Source of the DNA: Bordetella parapertussis
GTDB taxonomy: Bacteria; Pseudomonadota; Gammaproteobacteria; Burkholderiales; Burkholderiaceae_C
Direction: 5' to 3'
Length of the DNA: 20,632 bases
Assembly: GCA_945878355.1 (NCBI GenBank)
Contig: CAMCTC010000083.1
Coordinates: forward strand, 1 to 20,632
The number at the start of each line of letters is the position of its first letter. Positions within the stretch are counted from its first letter, which is position 1. This document shows, one piece after another, positions 6,426-13,363 of the stretch. The position numbers and the translations under genes were made by a program. A model generated the notes under the pieces. That model did not search any database, was not told the DNA's origin, and saw only the letters and a list, made by a program, of their open reading frames with translations.

Positions 6426-6665
6426 TCACTCGCCAACATCTTCAAACGCAGCATCAGAAGGGTACGAATTTCGGATTCGTTCGATGACGGCCGCGCAATT
6501 CGCATGGGCGGCATCGCTGCGCTCGAAGTGCAGCAGCACCCACAACTCGAAGCAAGGGATTGAGATGATCTCCTGGATCGGCAAAGGCTTCTTGCTTCGA
6601 CCAGCCAGCGCCTTGATCTTCTCGCGAGCGCGAGAGAAGCTTTCGTGGGCGTCACGATCGAATGC
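6426..6665 (-). pseudogene. C-terminal fragment of an RloB-like protein
   Basis: On the minus strand, 79 codons read AFDRDAHESFSRAREKIKAL, then KPLPIQEIISIPCFELWVLL and HFERSDAAHANCAAVIERI, ending at TGA (6426-6428). A (V/A)FDRDxH segment followed by a helix and SIPCFExWxLLHFE is characteristic of the RloB family (a TOPRIM-like nuclease-associated domain encoded near restriction or abortive-infection genes with RloA-type ATPases). The FDRD segment contains acidic residues expected for metal binding. The N-terminal half is missing: the homology ends abruptly at 6665, exactly where DoxX-like sequence begins on the other strand. No RloA-type ATPase partner lies nearby. Confidence 0.65.
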
Positions 6666-6825
6666 GCAGGCGGTGATCCAGCCGCTCGTCTACCCCGCCG
6701 CCTATCCGACGCATGGTGTGTGGGCGGCGGTGTTCCGGTTGCTGTGGCTGATGGTGCGCGGGCCGGGTGCGGTGTCCATTGACCATGCCTTGGCGGTGCG
6801 GCGTAACCGATCGACCGCTGGTTGA
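6664..6825 (+). pseudogene. C-terminal fragment of a DoxX-family membrane protein
   Basis: The plus strand reads QAVIQPLVYPAAYPTHGVWA and then AVFRLLWLMVRGPGAVSIDH before a basic end and TGA at 6823-6825. VYPxAYPTHGVWA followed by a hydrophobic helix and RGPGxxSxDH is the last transmembrane segment of DoxX-family proteins. The first three membrane helices and any start codon are missing. The fragment abuts the RloB remnant tail to tail, so a deletion or insertion fused two unrelated genes here. Confidence 0.6.
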
Positions 6826-7136
6826 ACCTGGTTACCGCTCAGCGCGCGGGTGCGCCACAGGCGCCAGCGACCTCTTCAGGGCAACCTGACGCGGCGGCTG
6901 GTCGGCGGCTGGCAACCCTCAGCCGCCAGCCGATCATCCTTGCAGGCCTTCCGAAAGCAGACGCCTTGTAGTTGACGTTATAAGGCTGACCGGGGCTTTA
7001 GGCCTCGTCGTCGACGTGTTCGAATCTGACGACTGGGTAGCTCCTGCGCTGTGGTCCGCACACAAACGAATGCCCTAGATGCAGGATGTGATCTGCTCCG
7101 CCTGGAGCGCCGCAGATGCCACCATCGAAAGAAAAA
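6826..7136. other. Gap without a recognisable gene
   Basis: About 310 bases with no supportable ORF on either strand. A hairpin GGCGGCTG (6904-6911) with CAGCCGCC (6920-6927), loop of eight, is the only clear structure; it has no T-run and lies 80 bases after the DoxX stop. Base composition turns AT-rich from about 7120, where the Fic promoter region begins. Confidence 0.5.
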
Positions 7137-7182
7137 TTGTTAGAAAATCTCATATCGTAATATTTTCTGTGGTCACCGGAAG
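7137..7182 (+). promoter_or_regulatory. Putative promoter, dyad and ribosome site of the Fic gene
   Basis: TTGTTA (7137-7142) and TAATAT (7158-7163) are separated by 15 bp, shorter than ideal. An inverted repeat AGAAAAT (7142-7148) and ATTTTCT (7162-7168) brackets the spacer and may be an operator. GGAAG at 7178-7182 lies six bases before ATG 7189, which supports that ATG as the original start. Confidence 0.45.
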
Positions 7183-7188
7183 AAAAAT

Positions 7189-8706
7189 ATGGCGTACCGG
7201 ATCGTTGGGTATGAATTTCTGCGGGACTCCCTGAGCCTCTCGGCGTTTGCTCCGGATGTGACGGCCCGTGCTGGAGGGGTCACCCGAAAGAACACCTTTG
7301 GTGACAGCATCCTGGCCGTCTCTGTCCATGTGGCCCCCGCGTCCGACGACCCGCTGTAGCACCTCCTGTTCGCGCTGAAGCACGAGCAGTTGAACCTGCA
7401 GATTGCCATCCTGGCGCTCCAGAAGATTCCCGCTGCGGCGGTGGCGCGGGAGTTCATCGCCAAGCCCACGAGCTGGTACGCCAGGCAGGCCTGCTACCTG
7501 AGGGAGCTGGCCAACGGCGCAACTTTGACCGGTCTACCGGCCGCCCGCGGGCCCTACGGCGTGTTGTTCTCACCGGACAAGTTCCTGACGGCAGCAAGCA
7601 CCCGATCGAGCCGGTGGCGCGTCGACTTCAACGGCATCGGGTCCCCTCGGTACTGCATCACCGTGCGGCGCACGCCGGCGATCGACACCCTGGTCAGAAG
7701 AAGCATCCTCGACCAGGTGAAGGCGTTCGTGGACGGGATCGATCCGGCGCTACTCGACCGGGCCGTGCGCTGGGCGTACCTGAGCGAGACCGACAACTCC
7801 TACGCGATCGAGCGGGAGAGTGCGACCAACGACAAGCGCGAGGCCTTCGCCTCACTGCTGGCGCGCGCCCACGAGGCCGAGCAGTTCACGGAAGACTACC
7901 TCGTTGCACTGCAGAACCTGACGATCACCAGTCCGCTGGACAAGGCGTTCGAGTTCAGGTCGAAGCAGAACTGGCTTCGCAAGGATCTGCCGGGCGCGCT
8001 GGGCGTGACTTACGTGCCGCCACCGCCCGATCTGAATCTGGAGATCATGGACGAGATCATGAGCTTCGCGAACAACCCGGGCACCGGCGTGGATGCCCTG
8101 GTGCGTGGCGCTGTAACGAGCTTCGCCTTCGTTTTCGCACACCCGTTCATGGATGGCAACGGCCGGCTGTCGCGCTTCCTGTTCCACAAGGCAGCCTGTC
8201 AGGATCCGCGGCTGGCCAACGGTCTGGTGCTGCCCGTGTCCGTCGCCATGAAGCGCAACGAGGGTGACTACCTGAAGGCCCTGGAATCCTTCTCCAAGAA
8301 GACCCGCCGTTTTTGGAAGGTGAACATGATCGACGAATTGGTCAAGGCCGAATTCACCGGCGCGCCAGAGATCTATCGCTACTGGGACGGGACCGAGTGC
8401 GTCGAGTTCGGCCTGCGCATGGCACAGGAGGCGCTAGATCGCGATCTCCAGAACGAGAGCGTCTTCCTACAGAGATTCGATCAGGCCTACCGCGCGGTGA
8501 ACGATGCGGTGGACATGAACAATGACGATCTGGTGCTCATGATCCGCAACGTCCTGCAGAACAATGGCGTGCTGTCGAACAACCGACGCAAGCAGCTGAT
8601 CGGCAAGGGCCATCCGACGGCAATCATCGACAAGGCGATGGCGGTGCTGACGGAATGCTTGGCCGATGACGACGAAGCGAGCCCGGCGCCAGTTGCGCGC
8701 GGTTGA
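7189..8706 (+). pseudogene. Fic-domain AMPylase-type protein interrupted by an in-frame TAG
   Basis: From ATG 7189 the frame reads MAYRIVGYEFLRDSLSLSAF and continues to a single TAG at 7357-7359 (codon 57). In the same frame it goes on with HLLFALKHEQLNLQIAILAL and stays open to TGA at 8704-8706. Counting the TAG, the protein is 505 codons. The Fic active-site motif HPFMDGNGR begins at codon 318; Fic enzymes transfer AMP or another nucleotide monophosphate to protein hydroxyls. An inhibitory-helix-like SYAIER lies at 204-209, upstream of the motif as in class II Fic proteins; the canonical form is (S/T)xxxE(G/N), so R replaces G/N. A winged-helix-like tail follows. Re-initiation at TTG 7390 would give a 438-residue protein retaining both motifs. 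Whether it is dead, read through or expressed as the short form is unknown. Confidence 0.85.
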
Positions 8707-8993
8707 TGCCTGCAACGATGTGGCATCTGTCGACCCCTTGGTTCAAATTTGCCAGGCATTTTTCGGTCAAAGGTCGATCGAACTCGGGAATGCAGTTTGC
8801 CTCGCACTCGGTGGGCTGAGTAGCCCACGTGCAGCGCGGGCTCTTGCGGCCCACCCCACCGGTGACCACTACGCGCTTGCTTCGGAGGCACGGTCGGCGT
8901 GACGAGATGCCTGACAGCTGACTGTCGCCACTGGCTGCTGATGGCCGGGTCAAGCCGAAGACAGGCCCAGTCTCGTCGCCGGAAACCTGCCGT
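8707..8993. other. Gap with no assignable gene
   Basis: Both strands are open over long stretches because of the GC content. On the minus strand KRVVVTGGVGRKSPRC and CEANCIPEFDRPLTEKCLAN can be read, but I do not recognise a family and there is no start with a ribosome site. It may be part of a decayed element. Confidence 0.35.
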
Positions 8994-9039
8994 TCAGCTG
9001 CTCGCCGAGGCCACGACTGGGCGCACGCGGCGACCGACC

Positions 9040-9284
9040 GGTAGTGGCCGGCACCGTGAGTTGCCGACCGAGCCAGTACGCTGCCGATCAGCCCGTAGGC
9101 GATGGCGTAGGGGTTGCCCCAGGGCCGTATAGCCCGCAACCGTGTTGCCGCTCTGCGCCGCCGCCCAGCCTTGCTGCTCGACCTGCGCGGCGCTGTCGAC
9201 CAATTCAGGCTTGACCGTCGTCGTCGCCCCTTGCTTGAAATAGAACTCGCCGACGATGCTGCCCTCTGATGCCGACAGCCGTGC
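9040..9284 (-). pseudogene. Unrecognised frameshifted coding remnant
   Basis: The minus strand reads GEFYFKQGATTTVKPELVDS followed by AAQVEQQGWAAAQSGNTVAG and YTA. A frameshift near 9120 then leads to WGNPYAIAYGLIGSVLA. The two pieces join naturally as GYTA-WGNPYAIAYG, so this is one protein broken by an indel. The Ala/Gln-rich helix followed by a Gly-rich apolar stretch suggests a membrane-associated or surface protein. I cannot name the family. It ends immediately downstream of the antitoxin gene at 9285. Confidence 0.4.
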
Positions 9285-9608
9285 TCATTGCACGGCCAGC
9301 ACTGAGATATGTCCGGCCTCGTGAGCGACCACATGCGGTCTGATCATGATCTCGACATCCTGATTCAGCACGGTTAGGAACTCCATCAGCTTTTCGACCG
9401 AGAACTGGTCGAGCCGGTAGTTCTTGAGGGCCGAGACCTTTGGCTGCGGAATGCTCAGCAGCGGTGCGATTTCCCGCTGCTTGAGCTTGCGGCCCTTGAG
9501 TAAATCGTTGACGACCAGTGCCAGGCGGGTCTTGATTTGCCGCTCAGAGGCGTCGCTGTAGCCAAGGTCGCGGAAGACGTTGGTGGAGCCGTGGGTGATC
9601 GTGGTCAT
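9285..9608 (-). CDS. higA: HigA-like XRE antitoxin (HTH_37 type, partner of Gp49/RelE-like toxin)
   Basis: This intact 107-residue protein starts MTTITHGSTNVFRDLGYSDA, with a helix-turn-helix over about residues 25-75 that includes LKQREIAPLLSIPQPKVSAL and KNYRLDQFSVEKL, and ends IRPHVVAHEAGHISVLAVQ. The NVFxDLG start and the DVEIxIRP segment are diagnostic of the antitoxins paired with Gp49-type toxins (COG5606). It follows the toxin gene, the toxin-first order of higBA. Its ATG overlaps the toxin stop as ATGA. GAAAGGA at about 9619-9625 can serve as ribosome site. The DNA-binding part is complete, so it can still autoregulate. Confidence 0.85.
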   Translation of the reverse strand: MTTITHGSTNVFRDLGYSDASERQIKTRLALVVNDLLKGRKLKQREIAPLLSIPQPKVSALKNYRLDQFSVEKLMEFLTVLNQDVEIMIRPHVVAHEAGHISVLAVQ

Positions 9609-9979
9609 GTTGATCGTGTCCTTTCATAGTCTTGCTGGGCTCGCTTGAGCCGTTCGGCAACGAGGCTGACATCTTCCTGCGGTGTCTTGATGCCCGTCTT
9701 CGACTTCTTTTGGAAGGCGTGCAGCACATAGACCACGTCGGCAAAGCGCACCGTGTAGACGGCGCGGAAGGTATCGCCGCGATGGTCCTCAAGGATCTCG
9801 AATACGCCGCCGCCCTCCCCTTTCCAGGGCGGCGGCGTGCGGATGCTTGCCGCCTAGTTGTGCCAGGCCGAGCGCATAGCCCATGTCGTCCTGCACCTCG
9901 GTGGGAAACGCCTGGTAGTCCTTCTTGGACGAGCCAACCCAGTGCAGTGGCTTTTCTCGCGAGGTGCTGTACGGAATTC
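9605..9979 (-). pseudogene. higB: Gp49/HigB-like (RelE superfamily) toxin, broken
   Basis: The minus strand encodes KPLHWVGSSKKDYQAFPTEV and GYALGLAQLGGKHPHA. After a one-base insertion in a GCC/GGC run (plus 9826-9836) it continues as WKGEGGGVFEILEDHRGDTF, RAVYTVRFADVVYVLHAFQK and KSKTGIKTPQEDV to TGA at 9605-9607. This is the whole Gp49-like (PF05973) mRNA interferase fold, about 120 residues. Between the last upstream in-frame stop and KPLHW there is no ATG, GTG or TTG, so the start codon also appears to be lost. With two lesions it should not yield toxin. In the family these RelE-like proteins cleave mRNA at the ribosome. Confidence 0.75.
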
Positions 9980-9983
9980 GGAC

Positions 9984-10021
9984 CCTGTCCGATATATATC
10001 AAGACAGGTATATTTAGTCAA
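9984..10021 (-). promoter_or_regulatory. Promoter and nested operator of the higBA-type pair
   Basis: Read on the minus strand, TTGACT (10021-10016) and TATATA (9998-9993) are 17 bp apart, a near-consensus promoter. CCTGTC/GACAGG arms (9984-9989 and 10003-10008) surround the self-complementary GATATATATC (9991-10000), so the -10 box lies inside a nested palindrome. This is the expected position for an autorepressing HigA dimer. Confidence 0.65.
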
Positions 10022-10208
10022 GTCCTATCTTTCGGCATCCCCGCCGGCTTTGCCTGCGGTCGGGTGCTGGGAGTCCTTGAAACGACTGGGCGCCCCAAGC
10101 CTCCTTCATGCCCTGCGGGCATCGCCGCTGGCCGTCGGGTGTCTCGGCCAGCCGGTAGCGCCGCCTGATGCGAACAACCAAGGCAAGCCAGCGGCGGCGG
10201 CGTGCCGT
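10022..10208 (-). other. Unassigned sequence fused to the IS91 remnant
   Basis: The frame of the transposase fragment continues leftward as ARRRRWLALVVRIRRRYRLA and beyond, without similarity to the transposase. It is open but I do not recognise it. Homology to the second transposase copy stops sharply at 10209, so this is the insertion or deletion boundary. Confidence 0.35.
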
Positions 10209-10473
10209 GAGGTGCAACCTCGGCCTGGGCACCAGCGCAGCCAGCCGCTGCATGAACTCCAGCGGCGACATCACCAGGTGCGTCGTGCCGTCGCGCCAGG
10301 GCATCTTCAGCTTGAGCACCACTTGGCCCGCGGCGTTGGTTTGTACGCGCTCGCTGGCAAGCGCCTGGCGGGTGATGTACCGGCAGAGTTGCTCCAGCGC
10401 CTGCCGATCGTCGGCCGCGCAGCGCACGGCGGCGTGCAGGCTGAACCCGTCGACGTCAGCGCAGAGCATCTGC
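10209..10473 (-). mobile_element. IS91-family transposase fragment, copy A
   Basis: The minus strand encodes LCADVDGFSLHAAVRCAADD, RQALEQLCRYITRQALASER, VQTNAAGQVVLKLK, DGTTHLVMSPLEFMQRLAAL and VPRPRLHL. These are highly conserved segments of the C-terminal half of IS91/IS801-type transposases (rolling-circle, HUH/Y1-type). The N-terminal zinc ribbon and the HLHC catalytic region are absent, as are both IS ends. It is a dead fragment. The DNA is about 97% identical to 19471-19734. Confidence 0.8.
10209..10473. repeat. Direct repeat, copy A (partner 19471-19734)
   Basis: By eye, 265 bases match 19471-19734 with eight mismatches and one missing base in the partner. Both copies have the same orientation and start with GAGGTGCAACCT. 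They lie about 9.26 kb apart and bracket the polyol module. Confidence 0.9.
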
Positions 10474-10543
10474 AAGTGGCCCCTGCTCTCAGCGATGGCG
10501 TCACCCATGACTTGGCAGGGCCACCTGTTCTGGCGTGCATCCT

Positions 10544-11470
10544 TCAGGCGAGCTCGAAGCGGCGCGGCAGGTCGGCCCCGCGCCGGCCGCAGGTGATCGC
10601 CGCGGCGCGGGCCGCGAAGCGCAAAGCATCGGCGATCGAGGACAAATCGAGGGCGGCGATGCCGGCGGCGGTCAATGCGCCATGCTCGGCCAGCCAGGTC
10701 AGCAGCGCGGCCTGGAAGGTGTCGCCGGCGCCGACTGTGTCGATGACGACCACCGCAACCGGTTCGGCCGCAGCGCAGCCGGCGGCATGGAAGGCGACTG
10801 CGCCTTTGCTACCGCGCGTGACGATGACCAACGTGGTGCCAGCCGTCAGCGCTGATTCTGCAAAGTCCTCGATCGTTCGACCGGGGTAAAGCAACTCCAG
10901 ATCCTCGTCGCTGATCTTCAGCAGGTGGGTTCGCGGCTGCATCCAAAGCAGCGTGGCGCGCCAGATGTCTAGGTCGGGCTCGACATTGGTCCGGATGTTG
11001 GGGTCGTAGCTGATCACGCTGCGCCGATGTTCACGCTCGACGAGCGCACGCTGGGTCGCGCCCACGGGCTGCACCACCATAGAATAACTTCCGAAGTGGA
11101 AGGCATTTGCCCGCGCCGGAATGGCTGCCAGATGGTCGGGCCGCACCAGGCGGTCGGCTGCGCCGTGGCCATAGAAGGCGTAGGAGGGAACACCCTGAGC
11201 GTCCAGTCCGATCAGGCTCAGCGTCGTCGGCGCGTCGATGCGTGCCACCGCATTGGACGCTACTCCTTCGTCGGCCAGCGCCCGCATCAGGCGTTCACCG
11301 GCGAAGCCGGTGCCAATGCCGCCGAAGAATCCCACCGGCTGACGAAGCCGGGCCAGACCCAGCGCGACATTGAAAGGCGAACCGCCAATTCGGCCGTCGA
11401 GCACCATGCCAGTGGCCGTATCGCAGGTGGCGAACACGTCGAACAAGGCTTCGCCGCAAACAATGAACAT
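10544..11470 (-). CDS. PfkB-family carbohydrate kinase (fructokinase-like)
   Basis: The product has 308 residues, the usual PfkB size, and starts MFIVCGEALFDVF. The substrate-side glycine pair is in GRIGGSPFNVALGLARL (27-43) and the ATP/anion-hole signature IDTVGAGDTF is at 243-252, with D250 as catalytic base. These enzymes phosphorylate fructose or other sugars with ATP. Next to a polyol dehydrogenase and an ABC polyol transporter, phosphorylation of fructose from mannitol or sorbitol is the most likely job, but ribokinase or 2-keto-sugar kinase roles cannot be excluded. ATG 11470 follows AAAAGGTGA. The last gene of the module in transcription order, it is separated from the regulator by about 0.87 kb of decayed DNA, so it may need its own promoter. 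Confidence 0.85.
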   Translation of the reverse strand: MFIVCGEALFDVFATCDTATGMVLDGRIGGSPFNVALGLARLRQPVGFFGGIGTGFAGERLMRALADEGVASNAVARIDAPTTLSLIGLDAQGVPSYAFYGHGAADRLVRPDHLAAIPARANAFHFGSYSMVVQPVGATQRALVEREHRRSVISYDPNIRTNVEPDLDIWRATLLWMQPRTHLLKISDEDLELLYPGRTIEDFAESALTAGTTLVIVTRGSKGAVAFHAAGCAAAEPVAVVVIDTVGAGDTFQAALLTWLAEHGALTAAGIAALDLSSIADALRFAARAAAITCGRRGADLPRRFELA

Positions 11471-11789
11471 CAAGGTCACCTTTTCAGGAGCGGTCTTCTC
11501 AAATAGCAATTGATGGCCAGTTCGCTCAGCCTCCGGTCCCGAAGTGCGGGCAAAGTGCGGGATACAGGTGCCCGAACCGTTCGTAGCGCAGACCCAGCAA
11601 AGCCCCACGTTACACCGGCTAGCGGGCCGACGCAGCAGACCGACCCGAGGTCACCATCGGCGGCCGGCCGAGCTAAGCGCGCTGGCCCCAGTGCTGCGCC
11701 GGAATCACCGCTCTCAATGGTGATCGGCGACAGGCCCAATGTCGACGAGATCAGCTGCAGCCCACAGCGCCCTGCGGGCACCAACGCCC
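11471..11789. other. Gap upstream of the sugar kinase, no recognised gene
   Basis: The minus strand is open but shows no family I can name, apart from the short coding-like stretch LRYERFGHLYPALCPHFGTG near 11535-11605. It is probably decayed DNA left between the Bug pseudogene and the kinase. Confidence 0.4.
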
Positions 11790-12250
11790 ACCAGGCAGAG
11801 TTGGCTCACCTCGCCGTACAAGTGCGGACCCGAGCCAGCGCCAAGCGAGGCGATGTTGATGCCGTTAGGCTCGATCCGGAGTACTTGATGCAGTCGGCAA
11901 CGGCCTTCACCGGCGAGTAGCCGTTGACGATCGGAACATGGGCGGCACCACAGCCAACGTCACGGGCCGGTAGTCACGCCCAGGGTCGCGCCGACCTTGC
12001 TATACAAGCCTTCGGCGACTGCGAAAAGCAGAGCCGCGTATAGCAGCGTGTTGCCATCGGCAGGCGCGTCAGCGACTAACTCGCAGGCCATCCGCGTGCC
12101 AGCGCCGTGCGTGTCCTCGACGACGAACTGTTGCCCCATGCGCTCGGCGAAGCGCTCTGCGAACATCTGGCCCGAGATGCCGTTGGAGCCGCCGGCGCCG
12201 TAGGGCGAGATGATGCGCGCCGCCGAAGCGGCAGACATGCGCAGCGCCTT
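11790..12250 (-). pseudogene. Bug/TctC-family periplasmic binding protein, decayed
   Basis: The minus strand encodes RIISPYGAGGSNGISGQMFA, ERFAERMGQQFVVED, ELVADAPADGNTLLYAALLF and AVAEGLYSKVGATLG, then DYRPVTLAVVPPMF, PIVNGYSPVKAVADCIKYS and EPNGINIASLGAGSGPHLYG in different frames. This is the order of a Bug (TctC) solute receptor, a family greatly expanded in Burkholderiales that serves tripartite tricarboxylate transporters or sensing. At least three frame changes, no signal peptide and loss of the C-terminal lobe mark it as a pseudogene. The membrane components are absent. Confidence 0.75.
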
Positions 12251-12336
12251 TACAGGTGTGACGCACGTTGCTGGTGCGGGCGCAACATTTGGCGGCAAAC
12301 AGACATCGCTTAGGGAGTTGTGAACACTGGTCCTGC

Positions 12337-13317
12337 TCAGCCTCCTCGGCCAAATCGGACATTGGCCTGGTTCCTGTAGGCACTGGGCGTCATCCCCTTC
12401 ACGTCGCGAAACCGACGATTGAAGTTGGCCACATTGTTGAAGCCGGCTTCGAAGCAAACTTGCGTCACCTGGCGGTCGGTCTCCATCAGCAACTGGCAGG
12501 CCCGGTTGATCCGCAAGTGGTTGACGAAACTGGTGAAGTCATTGCCCGTGGCGCGCTGGAAGAACCGCGAGAAGCGGCTGCAGCTCATGCCCAGGCTGGC
12601 GGCCATTTCTCCCGCGCTCAGCGGTTGGGCAAGGTCGGCGGTGATGCGATCGACAACCCTGTTGATCAGCTCCAGTTCGCGATCGTCGCAGTTGCCCTGC
12701 ACCTGGACGTTCGACAACAGGCGATAGTCCGTACAGCGCGCCAGATCAGCCAGGAAGTTGCTGAACGCCGCGAAGCGCCGCACACCCCGGCTGTGCTTGA
12801 CCGCAATCCAGTGGGCATGCGCGCGCTCGGACAGTCCGAAGAATTCAATGCCGTGCCGCGACCGTTCCAACATGGCCAGCACCTCGACCAGTTCCGGTAT
12901 CACCGCGGCCGCCTGTGCAATCGGTTCATGGCGGAACTGGATCACCAGGTCGCGCTCGGGCACACCGCCATCGGGCACGTCCATCGAGATCCAGTTGTGC
13001 GGCAGGCGCGGACCACACAGCACCAGGTGCCCGGGCTGGAAGGGGCCGATCCAGTCCCCCACGAAGGCCTTGCCCGACGTGGTGGTGATCAAGTGCAACT
13101 CGTATTCTTCGTGGAAGTGCCAGCGCGCCAGAGGCGTTGGAAAGCCGTGGGAAAGACAACGAATCAGGCCGATGTCTTCCGTTGTTTCGTAGCCCAGCGA
13201 CGTGGGCCTCGCATGCTCAAGTTCAAGCTCCGGCGACAGTGCGCGCCGGGCTTGAGCAAGTCGATTTCTGCCGGTCATGACAAGGAGGTGATGGCTCGAG
13301 AGTCGAATTCGCGACAT
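12337..13317 (-). CDS. AraC-family transcriptional regulator of polyol use
   Basis: From ATG 13317 the product has 326 residues. An N-terminal cupin-like sensor includes FPTPLARWHFHEEYELHLIT and PGHLVLCGPRLPHNW. The C-terminal AraC DNA-binding domain includes PLSAGEMAASLGMSCSRFSR, FFQRATGNDF and EAGFNNVANFNRRFRDVKGM, that is, both helix-turn-helix units. Regulators of this type commonly activate adjacent sugar or polyol operons in response to substrate. It lies 46 bases after the dehydrogenase gene, same strand, and may be cotranscribed. Neither ATG 13317 nor ATG 13278 has a good ribosome site, so the start is uncertain. The natural targets would be the promoter of the binding-protein gene. 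Confidence 0.85.
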   Translation of the reverse strand: MSRIRLSSHHLLVMTGRNRLAQARRALSPELELEHARPTSLGYETTEDIGLIRCLSHGFPTPLARWHFHEEYELHLITTTSGKAFVGDWIGPFQPGHLVLCGPRLPHNWISMDVPDGGVPERDLVIQFRHEPIAQAAAVIPELVEVLAMLERSRHGIEFFGLSERAHAHWIAVKHSRGVRRFAAFSNFLADLARCTDYRLLSNVQVQGNCDDRELELINRVVDRITADLAQPLSAGEMAASLGMSCSRFSRFFQRATGNDFTSFVNHLRINRACQLLMETDRQVTQVCFEAGFNNVANFNRRFRDVKGMTPSAYRNQANVRFGRGG

Positions 13318-13363
13318 TTTGCGCCCGCGCTGCGGCGGCAGGAACCTGCGCGCAACGTGCGGC

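Noticed and set aside
6904..6927. GGCGGCTG/CAGCCGCC hairpin as a terminator or integron attC site
   Set aside because: No T-run, and I could not find the conserved attC core sites around it.
13282..13293. AAGGAGGTG followed by ATG on the plus strand, a textbook ribosome site and start
   Set aside because: The frame it opens runs antisense through the araC and dehydrogenase region with no family similarity and Arg/Pro-rich composition; the minus-strand genes explain this DNA.
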